DNA of 64,000 bases, from positions 5,448-69,447 of the forward strand of contig JAVBNE010000058.1 of the NCBI GenBank assembly GCA_031551755.1, written 5' to 3'. Positions 16,090-27,009 of the stretch are shown one piece after another. Origin of the DNA: JAVBMU01 sp031551755 (GTDB lineage: Bacteria; Actinomycetota; Actinomycetes; Actinomycetales; Cellulomonadaceae). The first letter of the stretch is position 1. Each line of letters starts with the position of its first letter. The notes beneath the pieces are model-generated. The model saw nothing but the letters and a program-made list of their open reading frames with translations. It was not told the DNA's origin and searched no databases. The position numbers and the translations under genes are program-made.

Positions 16090-17187
16090 CTACCGCAGCG
16101 AACCCTCGATCTTCTGGTAACCCGGCAGGATCACGTCGTCGACCAGCGCCCGGCGTTCGTCGTGGTGGATGAAGGCGTTCCAGGCCGCCGTGATCGTCAC
16201 GTCGGCCAAATCGTCGAGCGTCCACTCGGCTTCTTCGACCAGGCGGGTCATCTCGTTCGTCATCGAGGTGCGGGACATCAACCGGTTATCGGTGTTCAAC
16301 GTAACCGCGAAGTCGAGTTCCTTGAGCCGGGTGATCGGGTGCGTGGATACTGACTTCGCGGCGCCCGTCTGGAGGTTCGAGACGGGGCACAGTTCCAACG
16401 GGATCTGGTGATCGCGCACCCAATGGGCGAGGTGCCCGAGGGCCGCCGTCTGCGAACCTTCGTCGAAGGTGATGTCTTCCACGATCCGCACCCCATGTCC
16501 GATGCGGCTGGCCTGTGCGAGATGGACGGCCGACGCGATCGACTCGATGCCGGCAGCCTCCCCCGCGTGCACGGTCACCGGGAAGTTGTTCTCGGCCAAA
16601 TAGCGCCAGATCCTCTCGTATCGGTCCGGTGGGAACCCTTCCTCCGGCCCGGCCAGGTCGAAGCCGACGACACCGGCCGCCCGGTTCGCCACCGCGAGTT
16701 CGGCGATTTCCTGCCAACGGTCCGCCTGTCGCATCGCGGTGACGATCTGGCCCGCGCGAATCGTCTGCCCCGACTCGGCCGCATGGGCCACGCCTTGCAC
16801 GATCCCGCGCTGCACGGCGTCCACGGCCTCCCACGTCGACAGGCCCAACTGGAGGTGCTGTTCCGGTGCCCACCGCAGCTCGGCGTAGACCACGCCATCG
16901 GCCGCGAGGTCGATGACGGCTTCACGGGCCACTCGCAGCAGTGCGTCCGCCGTCTGCAGGACCCCGACGGTGTGCTCGAACGTCTCCAGATACCGCACCA
17001 AAGAACCCGAGTCCGCCGACTCCGCGAACCAGGTAGCCAGCTCCCGGGCATTCGATCGCGGCAGCTCATAGCCAGCCTCCGCGGCGAGTTCCACGACCGT
17101 CTGCGGCCGCAGGCCGCCGTCCAGGTGGTCGTGCAACAGGACCTTAGGCAAGCGGTTGATCAACTCTGGAGTCACACTCGGGGTCAT
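16090..17187 (-). CDS. add: Adenosine deaminase
   Basis: Zinc enzyme converting (deoxy)adenosine to (deoxy)inosine, feeding punA. The 365-residue protein carries the metal site in LLHDHLDG (HxH), the substrate/metal segment TVHAGEAAG, a further histidine in RIGHGVRI and the metal aspartate in LNTDNRLMS, in the order expected for the family. The ATG at 17187 is chosen over a longer frame. Homology starts there, and a TACCGT -10 box lies 6 bases upstream. It belongs functionally to the nucleoside cluster, though a 76-residue ORF separates it from deoA. Confidence 0.93.
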   Translation of the reverse strand: MTPSVTPELINRLPKVLLHDHLDGGLRPQTVVELAAEAGYELPRSNARELATWFAESADSGSLVRYLETFEHTVGVLQTADALLRVAREAVIDLAADGVVYAELRWAPEQHLQLGLSTWEAVDAVQRGIVQGVAHAAESGQTIRAGQIVTAMRQADRWQEIAELAVANRAAGVVGFDLAGPEEGFPPDRYERIWRYLAENNFPVTVHAGEAAGIESIASAVHLAQASRIGHGVRIVEDITFDEGSQTAALGHLAHWVRDHQIPLELCPVSNLQTGAAKSVSTHPITRLKELDFAVTLNTDNRLMSRTSMTNEMTRLVEEAEWTLDDLADVTITAAWNAFIHHDERRALVDDVILPGYQKIEGSLR

Positions 17188-17193
17188 GGGCTC

Positions 17194-17199
17194 ACGGTA
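17194..17199 (-). promoter_or_regulatory. Candidate -10 box (TACCGT) for leaderless add
   Basis: On the minus strand TACCGT is followed by six bases and the ATG of add, without a ribosome binding site. Confidence 0.35.
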
Positions 17200-17227
17200 C
17201 CGGCGGCGACCGTCCCTGAACCGCACC

Positions 17228-17458
17228 TCAGCTGCGCTCGTCGTCGGTTTCCACGATCCCGGCGGCCTGCTCGACGACATCTGCCTCATCGGCGTCACCG
17301 ACAAGATCCGGGCGCGGCGTGCCGGGACGGTAACCCTCGCGGTCGGTCGCCGGGGCCTGCGCCGCCGTGGTGACCTCTTCAACAAGGCTGACGATGTCGT
17401 CCTGCTGATCCACGAGTCCGGCATCCCGCCATGCATCTTGCCCAGGTACGGTGCTCAT
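17228..17458 (-). CDS. Small acidic protein (76 aa), unknown function
   Basis: ATG at 17458 with GGGGAG about 8 bases upstream on the minus strand. The peptide is strongly acidic and hydrophilic, with clusters such as VDQQDDIVSLVEEV and DLVGDADEADVVEQ, no membrane segment and few aromatic residues, suggesting a soluble, possibly disordered protein. It lies between add and the papain-fold-like gene on the same strand. No family recognised. Confidence 0.5.
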   Translation of the reverse strand: MSTVPGQDAWRDAGLVDQQDDIVSLVEEVTTAAQAPATDREGYRPGTPRPDLVGDADEADVVEQAAGIVETDDERS

Positions 17459-17482
17459 TCTTGGCTCCCCTCGACACTCCTA

Positions 17483-18366
17483 TCATCGCCCGGTGAGCGT
17501 TGAACCACCAGCCCTCCGGCCCCTCCTACCGGCCGGCAGGAGCGCCCAGCACACCCGGGGCCAGCCAAGAGCCGCACGCACCGATTCACCCGGGTCGACC
17601 AACCCGGCCGCGGGCACGTGGTGCAGCCGTCCTCCGGAGGGTTCGTAGATTGTGCACCGATCACCGTCAGTGGCGGTGAGCAGCACCACGTGGCGGGGTA
17701 TCGCCGTCGACCATCCGGTGCGCAGATCTCCCCCGGTGTAGAGCGGCACCGGCACCCCTCGGGCAGCGGCGGCCAGCGCGGCAACGATCACCCGACGCCC
17801 AGCGGGCCGGGCATCGTCCACCGGACGGGATGAGTAGACGACGTCGGCGAATCGCGCATGGCGGGCTGCCGCCCACGGCGGCGTGCCCAGCGCATGCGGC
17901 CACGGCAGCACCCCGCAGGCGTGACGGTTCGTGGTCTGCTTGACCGCGAGCTGAAGGGCATCGAACCGTGCGGACGGGTCGTTAGCGGTCGCCAGGCCCC
18001 ACGCAACCAGCGGGTCACCGGCGGCCGCCAGGAGGGCGAGCACCGCCGAACCGCAGGTGGTCGGGTCGACCTGCCGCGCGGCCCGGGAACCCAGCACGAG
18101 CGGGCTGTCTCCTGATGATCGGGGAACCGCACGGTCGAGCGGGTCGAGAACCCAGCGGCGCAGCCCAGGTTCAGCGGCCTCGACGGCCGCCCGCCACCGG
18201 GCCACCACTTCGGTCGGGTGTCCGCTGCGCAAGGCCCGGACCATTCCGGCCGACACCGCCTCCGCGGTAGCCGGGTCAGCCACCGGGTACGCATCATTCG
18301 GTGGAGGCTGCACCCCGGGACTCCCGGCCAGAGGGCCGAGGACTGTCGTCAGGTGTAGTCGCGACC

Positions 18367-18370
<4 letters not shown>
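17483..18370 (-). CDS. Putative papain-fold (C39-like) protein co-translated with deoA
   Basis: A 295-residue protein whose ATG overlaps the deoA stop (ATGA), which fixes the start. A likely nucleophile sits in QVDPTTCGSAVLALLA, a histidine in IPRHVVLLTA and an acidic position in IYEPSGG. The order Cys, His, Asp/Glu and the TCGSA context resemble papain-like C39 peptidases and relatives. No signal peptide or membrane span is obvious, so a cytoplasmic location is likely. A peptidase gene coupled to thymidine phosphorylase is unexpected. Assignment rests on motif spacing only. Confidence 0.6.
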
Positions 18371-19727
<1,357 letters not shown>

Positions 19728-19731
<4 letters not shown>

Positions 19732-20120
19732 GACGCGCTGAGGTGATCGGGGCCGAATGCCTGCGGTAACACATCGGCCATGGACATGATCCCCTCCGGG
19801 GTGTCGATCAACAGGTCGGCTCCCCCGTGCTCCCACAGCAGCTGACGGCAACGTCCGCACGGCATCAGCGCGACACCCGCCCTGTCGACACAGGCGAAGG
19901 CGACCAGGCGACCTCCCCCGGTGCAGACCAGGTGGCTGATCAAGGAGCATTCCGCGCACAGGGTCAGCCCGTAGGAGGCGTTCTCCACATTCGCCCCGAA
20001 CACCACCCGGCCGTCGTCCACCAGTGCGGCAGCGCCCACCGGGTAGTTGGAGTAGGGGGCGTAAGCCCGGGTCATCACGTCGCGGGCTCGGGACCTCAGT
20101 TCAGGCCAGTCTGGGTTCAC
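19728..20120 (-). CDS. cdd: Cytidine deaminase (tetrameric)
   Basis: Zinc enzyme converting (deoxy)cytidine to (deoxy)uridine, supplying deoA. The 130-residue protein shows the catalytic CAE motif (LTLCAECSLI) and the second zinc pair PCGRC, as in the short tetrameric class. The GTG at 20120 lies two bases beyond the upstream permease stop and has AAGGAG upstream on the minus strand (within the last codons of the permease). A longer frame to 20567 would overlap the permease and is rejected. Confidence 0.94.
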
Positions 20121-20122
20121 AC

Positions 20123-21406
20123 TCACTCCTTCACATACGGCACACCATCGGCGGCGGGTGGCCGGGAGGCCCCGACCAGACCGGCGACCGCCAGGATGGT
20201 CACCACGTAGGGCAGCATCAACATGAACTGGCTGGGCACCGGTGATCCGACCACGTTCAACACACTCTGCAGGTTCGACGCGAAACCGAAGAGCAGCGCC
20301 GCCAGCGCTGCCTTGATCGGGTCCCATTTGCCGAAGATGACGGCGGCGAGCGCGATGAAGCCCGCACCTGCGGTCATGTTCCGGTTGAACGCCGAGATGG
20401 ACACCACCGTGTAGAACGCGCCGCCGATTCCCGCGAGCGCGCCACCGACGAGCAACGCCCGCATCCTGGTACGCAGCACCTTGATCCCCACCGTGTCGGC
20501 AGCCTGCGGGTGCTCCCCGACGGCTCGCAGCCGCAGCCCCCACCGGGTGCGGTAGAGCATGAACCACACACCCGCGACGACGAGGATCATCACGTAGATG
20601 ACGATCGTCTGGTTGAAGAGCACTGGGCCGATCACCGGGATCCGTTCCAGACCCGGGATGGCAATGCGCGTGAACCGCTTCGTGCTGTTCAGGGTCGACT
20701 CGTTGGGTTCGAGCACCTGGGCGAGGAAGAACGAGGTCAGCCCGAAGACCAGTCCATTGAGAACCACCCCGACGATGATCTGATTAACCGCGTACTTGAT
20801 GGTGAAGGCGCCCAGGATGAGCGCCACGATCATGCCGGCGCTGATACCCGCCAGGACCGCGAGGTAGGGGTTCTGGGTCAGGGAGCCGACGATGGCGGCG
20901 AGGAAAGCGGCGAAGAGCAGCTGTCCTTCGATGGCGATATTCACCACGCCCGCACGTTCACCGATGACCCCGCTCATCGCACCGTAGACGATCGGCACGG
21001 ACAGACCGATGGCGCCGCCCAACAGGCTCGGGATACCCACCGACCCCGAACCCCCTGCCGCCGCCCAGGCCAAGAAGCCGACCATCAGCGCCGCCCCGAA
21101 CCCGGCCAGCACCCAACCGCCCACCGGCATGGCGGCGCGGGTGCGCACCGCGGCGACCGCGGTCAGCACTGCCATGATCGCGACGCAGATCCACGCCGTC
21201 TGCGTGCCTGGCAACACCACCTGCGGAAGCTGGGCGAAGTCGCTGTCGGTGGCGAGTGTGAACGTCGCGTCACCGGCACGAGGCGCGAGCAACGGCAACA
21301 GCGCGAACGCTCCCGTCAGGATGCCCAGTGCAGCCGTCGTCTTCCAGTTGACCACCTCGACCCGACGCGTTGTCACGGTCCCCTCGAATGCGGTTACGGC
21401 ACTCAT
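20123..21406 (-). CDS. Nucleoside ABC transporter permease (NupQ/YufQ-like)
   Basis: BPD_transp_2-family permease of 427 residues with about ten membrane segments. The first four lie in an N-terminal region and the later core contains the conserved FAFRAVGEHP-like element here seen as LRAVGEHPQAADTVG. The start overlaps the stop of the second permease by four bases (ATGA). With a two-domain ATPase, another permease and a BmpA lipoprotein, the set matches the purine/pyrimidine nucleoside importers of Gram-positives (NupABC/YufNOPQ). Cytidine deaminase follows immediately, supporting nucleosides as substrates. Confidence 0.88.
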   Translation of the reverse strand: MSAVTAFEGTVTTRRVEVVNWKTTAALGILTGAFALLPLLAPRAGDATFTLATDSDFAQLPQVVLPGTQTAWICVAIMAVLTAVAAVRTRAAMPVGGWVLAGFGAALMVGFLAWAAAGGSGSVGIPSLLGGAIGLSVPIVYGAMSGVIGERAGVVNIAIEGQLLFAAFLAAIVGSLTQNPYLAVLAGISAGMIVALILGAFTIKYAVNQIIVGVVLNGLVFGLTSFFLAQVLEPNESTLNSTKRFTRIAIPGLERIPVIGPVLFNQTIVIYVMILVVAGVWFMLYRTRWGLRLRAVGEHPQAADTVGIKVLRTRMRALLVGGALAGIGGAFYTVVSISAFNRNMTAGAGFIALAAVIFGKWDPIKAALAALLFGFASNLQSVLNVVGSPVPSQFMLMLPYVVTILAVAGLVGASRPPAADGVPYVKE

Positions 21407-22770
21407 CGCGGGTCCTGCTTTCCGTCGTCACTGGCCGGTCCTGGTGAACCGCTGGCCGTTTCGGCGCCACTGGTTGTCCCTGTGGCATCGGTCAGATCGG
21501 CCCCATCAGCCGACCCGGCGTCCGGTTGAGTGGCGAGCCGCCGCGCCCGTGTCCGGCTGCGCTGCTTACGCGGTTGAGGCAGCCGGAAGATCGCCCGCAC
21601 CAACGGCGGCGCGGCGATGAACAAGACGATGAGTGACTGGACGACCAACACGATCTCGGCCGGAATGTCCTCACTGGCCTTCATAGCCGTGCCCCCGGCT
21701 TTGAACCCACCGAAGAGGATCCCTGCGAAAAGCACTCCTACCGGTGTGGAACTGCCCAGCAGCGCGACCGTGATCGCATCGAAACCGATGCCGGCATCCA
21801 CATTCGGGCCGAAGCCCGTGGAGCCCGCAGCCAACACCTGCGTGACCCCCGCCAAACCGACAAGTCCACCCGCAATCAGCATCGCGGAGACGGTCACGCG
21901 GGAGACATCGACACCGGCGACTTTGGCAGCATGCGGATTCTCGCCGACCGCCCGGAAAGCGAATCCGGCGGCGGAACGGTTCAGTAGCCACCACACACCG
22001 ACCACAGCGAGCAATGCGAGGACGAACCCGAGGTTCAACGCGAAGTCTGAGCCCAGCAACCGCGGCAGCTGAGCGTCGAGGTCCGGCGGCGGAGCCAGGG
22101 GGTTGTCCGTCCCCGGCGCTTGGAGCAGTCCCTTAGTGGACAGCAGATAGGCGACCAGGCCGACCGCGATGTAGTTGAGCATGATCGTCACGATCACCTC
22201 ATGGGCGCCGGTCCGGGCTTTGAGCAACCCGGCGATCCCCGCCCACACCGCACCGCAGAGGATGCCGACGACCAGGGCCACCACCAGGTGGATCACCGGA
22301 GGGAGATCGACCGCGAAGGCGATCCACCCGGCGCCGGCGGCAGACGCGAGCAGCTGTCCCTGGCCACCGATGTTGAAGAGGCCGGAACGAAAGGCGACCG
22401 CAACTCCCAGCCCGGCCGCGATCAAAGGCGTGGCGAAGTTGAGCGTCTTGGTCAGCGGTCGGATCGCATCCGCGAAGTTATCCGCATGGAAGTCATAGAC
22501 CGCACCTTGGAAAAGCGCGGAATAGGCCGTGCCCACGGCATCCAGAACGGCTCGGAACGTGTCCCCGGGCTGGTCGAAAAAATAGGGCAGGGACTCCTGG
22601 ACCTGCGGGTCCGTGAAAGCGATCATGATCGACCCTGCAATGACCGCGAGGAATGCGGCTCCCGCCGAGACCGCCCAGCCGCCGGACATGATCTGCCGAC
22701 CGGCTTCCCGCCACCGTTGGTCGGGCTCTTGCGGTTCTCCGACCCGCGGTTCGGCGTCGGTGAGGCTCAT
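21403..22770 (-). CDS. Nucleoside ABC transporter permease (NupP/YufP-like)
   Basis: Second permease of the importer, 455 residues. Membrane segments are spread from about residue 35 to 375, with the conserved cytoplasmic element FRAVGENPHAAKVAG. The hydrophilic C-terminal 80 residues are rich in Arg, Ala and Thr and look disordered. This tail is longer than in the Bacillus homologues. The start overlaps the ATPase stop (ATGA at 22767-22770), so ATPase and both permeases are translationally coupled. Confidence 0.88.
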   Translation of the reverse strand: MSLTDAEPRVGEPQEPDQRWREAGRQIMSGGWAVSAGAAFLAVIAGSIMIAFTDPQVQESLPYFFDQPGDTFRAVLDAVGTAYSALFQGAVYDFHADNFADAIRPLTKTLNFATPLIAAGLGVAVAFRSGLFNIGGQGQLLASAAGAGWIAFAVDLPPVIHLVVALVVGILCGAVWAGIAGLLKARTGAHEVIVTIMLNYIAVGLVAYLLSTKGLLQAPGTDNPLAPPPDLDAQLPRLLGSDFALNLGFVLALLAVVGVWWLLNRSAAGFAFRAVGENPHAAKVAGVDVSRVTVSAMLIAGGLVGLAGVTQVLAAGSTGFGPNVDAGIGFDAITVALLGSSTPVGVLFAGILFGGFKAGGTAMKASEDIPAEIVLVVQSLIVLFIAAPPLVRAIFRLPQPRKQRSRTRARRLATQPDAGSADGADLTDATGTTSGAETASGSPGPASDDGKQDPR

Positions 22771-24287
22771 GCGGCTTCTCCTGTCCGGGTTCCGGCGCCG
22801 CCGGCCATCATCAGGCCCAGTTCGTCGCGCGGGGTAGTGGACGGAACGATGCCGACCACCCGGCCCCGGTACATCACCATGATGCGGTCACCGAGGGAGA
22901 TCGCCTCGTCCAACTCGGTGGAGACCACCAGCACCGGGATCCCGGCGTCCCTGGTCGCCACGATGCGCTGGTGAATGAACTCGATCGAGCCGACATCGAC
23001 CCCGCGGGTCGGCTGCGCGGCCACGAGCAGGCGCAGGTCCCGGGACAGCTCCCGGGCAAGGACGACCTTCTGCTGGTTACCGCCGGACAACTGCCCGACC
23101 GGGGTGTCGATCCCCTGCGTCCGCACATCGAATTCTCGGGTCACGGCCCGGGCGAACTTGTCCCGGGCTTCCACAAGCAGACTCCCCCGGCGCACGAACG
23201 GCTGCCCATGGGCACGGTCCAGGATCAGGTTCTCGGCGATCGTGAACGACCCGACCAGCCCGTCGACGGTCCGGTCCTCCGGCACGAATCCGACTCCCGC
23301 ATCAAGGATCCGCCGGACCGAACGACCGGCCAACTCAGTGCCGTCGAGCTGCACGCTCCCGGTCACGTGGGGCTGGAGCCCGATGATCGCCTCCGTGAGT
23401 TCGGTCTGGCCATTACCCTGCACGCCGGCGACGACCAGGATCTCCCCGCCCCGAATCTCGAACGTGACACCGTCGACCAACACCTGCCCCTGGGGGTCGG
23501 TCACTGTGAGGTCCTGAACCCGCAGGGCCGTGGCCTGAAGTTGCGGGGCCTCTTTGCGAACGGTCAACGCGACCGAGCGGCCCACCATCATTGACGCCAG
23601 CTCCGCATCTGTCGCATCCGGTGAGGCGGTCCCGACGATCGCCCCCAACCGCAGGACGGTGATGGTGTCTGCGACCTCGCGCACCTCACGCAACTTGTGG
23701 GTGATGAAGACGATCGCGGCACCGCCGTCGCGCAGCTGGCGCATGATCGCCATGAGCTCGTCGGTCTCCTGGGGGGTGAGCACGGCCGTCGGTTCGTCGA
23801 AGACCAGGACCCGGGCGTCGCGAGAGAGCGCCTTGATGATCTCGACCCGCTGCTGCACCCCGACCGGCAGGTCCTCGACGACAGCATCGGGGTCGATGTG
23901 GAAGCCGAACCGCGCCGAGATGGCGCGAACCCGCTCGCGCGCGGCAGCCAGATCCAACCGGCCGCCCCAGCTGGTGTCCTCGTGGCCGAGCATGACGTTC
24001 TCCGCGACGGTGAACACCGGAACCAACATGAAGTGCTGGTGCACCATGCCGATGCCTGCGGCCATGGCGTCGCCCGGCCCACTGAACTCCTGGACTTCGT
24101 CGTCGATCAGGATCTCGCCCTCATCGGCGGCGTAGAGGCCGTACAGCACATTCATCAGCGTGGACTTGCCCGCGCCGTTCTCCCCAAGGAGACAGGTGAT
24201 CGTGCCTGACTCGACCGTCAGGTCGATATGGTCGTTGGCGACCAGGTCGCCGAAACGCTTCGTGATCCCGCGCAACTCGAGTTTCAT
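22767..24287 (-). CDS. Nucleoside ABC transporter ATPase, tandem nucleotide-binding domains
   Basis: A 506-residue protein with two ABC domains in one chain, like sugar and nucleoside importers (RbsA/NupO type). The first half has the P-loop GENGAGKST, a VGVQQRVEI signature variant and the Walker B VFDEPTAVLT. The second half has a degenerate P-loop (GVQGNGQTEL), signature LSGGNQQKVVLAREL and a VAAQPTRGVD element. As in related importers, the second site is likely impaired. The ATG at 24287 follows the bmpA stop by 83 bases. A longer frame from 24347 is not needed. Confidence 0.9.
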   Translation of the reverse strand: MKLELRGITKRFGDLVANDHIDLTVESGTITCLLGENGAGKSTLMNVLYGLYAADEGEILIDDEVQEFSGPGDAMAAGIGMVHQHFMLVPVFTVAENVMLGHEDTSWGGRLDLAAARERVRAISARFGFHIDPDAVVEDLPVGVQQRVEIIKALSRDARVLVFDEPTAVLTPQETDELMAIMRQLRDGGAAIVFITHKLREVREVADTITVLRLGAIVGTASPDATDAELASMMVGRSVALTVRKEAPQLQATALRVQDLTVTDPQGQVLVDGVTFEIRGGEILVVAGVQGNGQTELTEAIIGLQPHVTGSVQLDGTELAGRSVRRILDAGVGFVPEDRTVDGLVGSFTIAENLILDRAHGQPFVRRGSLLVEARDKFARAVTREFDVRTQGIDTPVGQLSGGNQQKVVLARELSRDLRLLVAAQPTRGVDVGSIEFIHQRIVATRDAGIPVLVVSTELDEAISLGDRIMVMYRGRVVGIVPSTTPRDELGLMMAGGAGTRTGEAA

Positions 24288-24370
24288 GGCGGTCCTTCGC
24301 ACACGAGGGGCGCACAGTCCTCGGGGAGGCTGGCACATCGGCGCCAACCTCCCCGGGAGTGCTGTACCGG

Positions 24371-25462
24371 TTACTGAGCGAGGTAGGACTTGACGACCAC
24401 GTCACCGGAGATGATCGCCTGCTTCAGCGTCTCGACCTCCTTGACCAGTGCCGGATCGACCTTGTCCTCGAAATCGTGCAGCGGAGCAATCCCGACACCC
24501 TCGTTCTCCAAGGTGCCGACGTACGCCTCCGGGTCGAACGCGCCCTCGCCGGCGGCCGTGACGGCCTGGTCGGTGGACAGGTCCATCGCCTTGAGAATCG
24601 ACGTCAGCACATAGGGCTTGGCCTTTGTGTCAGTCGTGTACAGGTCGGCGTCGCAGCCGATCAGCGCAATGTCCCGGCCGGAATCCTGGATCGCGGCGAT
24701 GGCACTCTGGTAGATCGGGCCACCGACCGGCAGCAGCACGTCCACGCCTTGGTCGATCACGTTCTTCGCCTCGGTCTTCGCCCGGTCGTTCGCCTCGAAG
24801 CCGTCGGTGAACGAACCTTCGGTGCCACCCTTGTAGCCGATGACCTGGACATTTGTGGACTTCTGCGAGTTGTAGTACTCGACGCCCTGCTTGAAGCCGT
24901 CCATGAAGATCGTCACGGTGGGGAATGACTTGCCGCCGAAGGTTCCGACCTTGCCGGTCTCCGAGTATCCGGCGGCCAGGTAGCCCGCCAGGAAGGCCGC
25001 CTGGGCCGTGTCGTAGAGCAGCGGCTTGACATTCTCGGCATCCTTCTTGCCGTCGAAGTCGGTGTCGGCGGCGTCGTCGATAAGGATGTAATCGATCTCG
25101 GCGTTGGCGTTCGCGGACGCTACGGTGGTGGCCGCCAACGCGAAGCCGACCGCCACGATGGCGGTGCACCCCTCGTCGACGAGGCTCTCCATGTTGCCCG
25201 GGTACTCGCTCTCCGCGTTCGACTGAACCTTCTTCAGGTCCACACCGAAGTGTGCGGCAGCCTCACTGGCGCCTTCGAAGCTGAGCTGGTTGAAGCTCTT
25301 GTCGTCGAAGCCGCCGAGGTCGGAGACGATGCAGGGCTTGAAGGCTGGGTCGGCGGGGGTCGCGGTGGCCTCGGTGGTTTCCTTATCCTCGGGCGCCTGC
25401 CCACAGGCGGCGAGCGCGAGCGCGGCAACCGCCACGACCGCGGTGAACCGAATCTTCTTCAC
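24371..25462 (-). CDS. bmpA: BmpA-family nucleoside-binding lipoprotein
   Basis: Substrate-binding component of the importer. The 363 residues start with a lipoprotein signal peptide (lipid-modified Cys20 in ALALAACGQ), followed by a threonine/glutamate-rich linker and a periplasmic-binding-protein fold of the BMP family. Internal markers are DLGGFDDKSFNQLSFEG and VGGPIYQSAIAAIQD. It is the first gene of the minus-strand importer operon and would bind purine or pyrimidine nucleosides at the cell surface. Confidence 0.92.
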   Translation of the reverse strand: MKKIRFTAVVAVAALALAACGQAPEDKETTEATATPADPAFKPCIVSDLGGFDDKSFNQLSFEGASEAAAHFGVDLKKVQSNAESEYPGNMESLVDEGCTAIVAVGFALAATTVASANANAEIDYILIDDAADTDFDGKKDAENVKPLLYDTAQAAFLAGYLAAGYSETGKVGTFGGKSFPTVTIFMDGFKQGVEYYNSQKSTNVQVIGYKGGTEGSFTDGFEANDRAKTEAKNVIDQGVDVLLPVGGPIYQSAIAAIQDSGRDIALIGCDADLYTTDTKAKPYVLTSILKAMDLSTDQAVTAAGEGAFDPEAYVGTLENEGVGIAPLHDFEDKVDPALVKEVETLKQAIISGDVVVKSYLAQ

Positions 25463-25592
25463 GTGGAACTCCTGTGCTCTCGTTGGTCACTACCTGCGGT
25501 CGCGTGGGTTGTCGGCGTCATCGCGCACATCCCACACCGTCGGCCGTGCGCTCGACAGTAGCCAAGACGCGACCCGCGCACCTGCTGAGAGC

Positions 25593-25606
25593 AGCGCTTC
25601 GGCGCT
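25593..25606. other. Short perfect hairpin with TTCG loop in the bmpA upstream region
   Basis: AGCGC, TTCG and GCGCT form a stable tetraloop hairpin. It could end transcripts coming from the amidohydrolase gene or act in the bmpA leader. The T-rich side (TTTGTT) is on the plus strand, where no gene precedes it, so the role is unclear. Confidence 0.3.
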
Positions 25607-25643
25607 TTGTTATCGAAGCGTCACGTTGGTGCGCCGACAGAGG

Positions 25644-25670
25644 CTTATACCTGTTTTAAGTCGATCACAA
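25644..25670 (-). promoter_or_regulatory. Candidate bmpA operon promoter
   Basis: On the minus strand TTGTGA (25670-25665) and TATAAG (25649-25644) are separated by 15 bases, in the most AT-rich part of the 253-base gap between the amidohydrolase and bmpA. This would leave a leader of about 175 bases. No other feature was seen in the gap. Confidence 0.3.
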
Positions 25671-25715
25671 CCGATCCATCACTTCATCGCCAATAACATC
25701 CGGCATGAGGCGAAC

Positions 25716-26984
25716 TCAGCCAGCCGCAATTCGGGCTAGAAGGCGCATACCGACTCCGATAGCACGCTCGTCGATTATCAGATCCCCCTGGTGGATGTCA
25801 TAGGACCGCCCGCCCAGGCTCCGCGTACCCAACCGACCCATGGCGCCCGGCACCTTCGTCAGATACCAGGCGAAGTCCTCACCCCCCAACGACTGCTCGG
25901 TGAGTACCACCGAGTCCGGCCCCAAGATGTCGCGGGCGGCGGCGTCCATCGTCCGGGTGCAGCGGTCATCGTTCTCCACCGGCGGCACCCCCCGCGTACG
26001 CAGCAGCGTCACCTCAACGTCATAAGGGGCGACCACCTGGGCGACGGCGTCCTGCAGGACCTGCCCGGCCAGTTCCCAGGCCCGCACATCAAGGCACCGC
26101 AGGGTTCCCCGGACCGTGCCGGTCGACGGAATCGCGTTTTGCGCGGACCCGGCGTGGACGGCGCCCCAGGTGAGATTCACCCCCGACCGCGGGTCCAGTC
26201 GCCGCCCCAGCACGGCTGGCACCTGGGTGATCACCTGCCCCAAGGCGTAGACGACGTCCCCCGTCAGATGTGGCCGCGAGGTGTGGCCACCCGGGGAGCT
26301 GATGGTCACCGAAACACCATCGGAGGCTGAGGTGATCGGCCCGATACGAGTGCCCACCTGGCCGACATCCACCTTGGGATCGCAGTGCAGCGCGTAGATC
26401 TCCGCCACCCCGTCCAAGGCACCGGCGCTGATGACGTCCAGCGAACCACCCGGTTGGACCTCTTCGGCCGGCTGGAAGATCAGTCGTACACCGCGGGTCA
26501 GTTCACCTGCAGCACGCAGATCGGCCAACACCAGCCCCGCCCCGAGAACCACGGCGGTATGTGCATCATGGCCGCACGCATGCGCCACTTCCGGGACCCT
26601 CGAGGCGAACGGCTGGCCGCACTGATCGGCTACCGGCAGGGCGTCCAAGTCGGCTCGCAGGGCGACAAACCCGCCTGCGGCATCGGGCGTGGATGCGGAC
26701 GTCGTGGACATGGACGGCGCGAGGTCGCAGACCAACCCGGAGACGGGTAGGAGTCGCGGGGTGAGCCCCGCAGCGGCCAGCCGATCGGCAACCAAGGCGG
26801 TCGTGCGCACCTCCGCCCGGGACACTTCAGGGTTGGCATGCAGTTCCCGGCGCACCTCGATCATCGCGTCGTCATAGCGGCCGGCCAGCCGGTCAATTCG
26901 GGCGGTCAGCGACGACGAGGCGTCGCGCGCGTCAAACGACTCGGACCGGTCAGGTCGCTCCGGGGTCGACTGCGCTGGGATCAC
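25716..26984 (-). CDS. M20-family amidohydrolase
   Basis: Metallo-amidohydrolase/aminoacylase of 422 residues in the AmhX/hippurate hydrolase group, cleaving N-acyl amino acids or related amides. The conserved metal site is seen in HACGHDAHTAVVLGA, the catalytic acid region in IFQPAEEVQPGG, a histidine in YALHCDPKVDVGQ and the C-terminal GGEDFAWYL. The dimerisation lid domain lies between about 205 and 325. It stands between the nucleoside importer and manC in an order common in actinobacterial genomes. Substrate unknown. Confidence 0.85.
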   Translation of the reverse strand: MIPAQSTPERPDRSESFDARDASSSLTARIDRLAGRYDDAMIEVRRELHANPEVSRAEVRTTALVADRLAAAGLTPRLLPVSGLVCDLAPSMSTTSASTPDAAGGFVALRADLDALPVADQCGQPFASRVPEVAHACGHDAHTAVVLGAGLVLADLRAAGELTRGVRLIFQPAEEVQPGGSLDVISAGALDGVAEIYALHCDPKVDVGQVGTRIGPITSASDGVSVTISSPGGHTSRPHLTGDVVYALGQVITQVPAVLGRRLDPRSGVNLTWGAVHAGSAQNAIPSTGTVRGTLRCLDVRAWELAGQVLQDAVAQVVAPYDVEVTLLRTRGVPPVENDDRCTRTMDAAARDILGPDSVVLTEQSLGGEDFAWYLTKVPGAMGRLGTRSLGGRSYDIHQGDLIIDERAIGVGMRLLARIAAG

Positions 26985-27009
26985 GGCTTCGAGACTAGTC
27001 CCGGGTCGT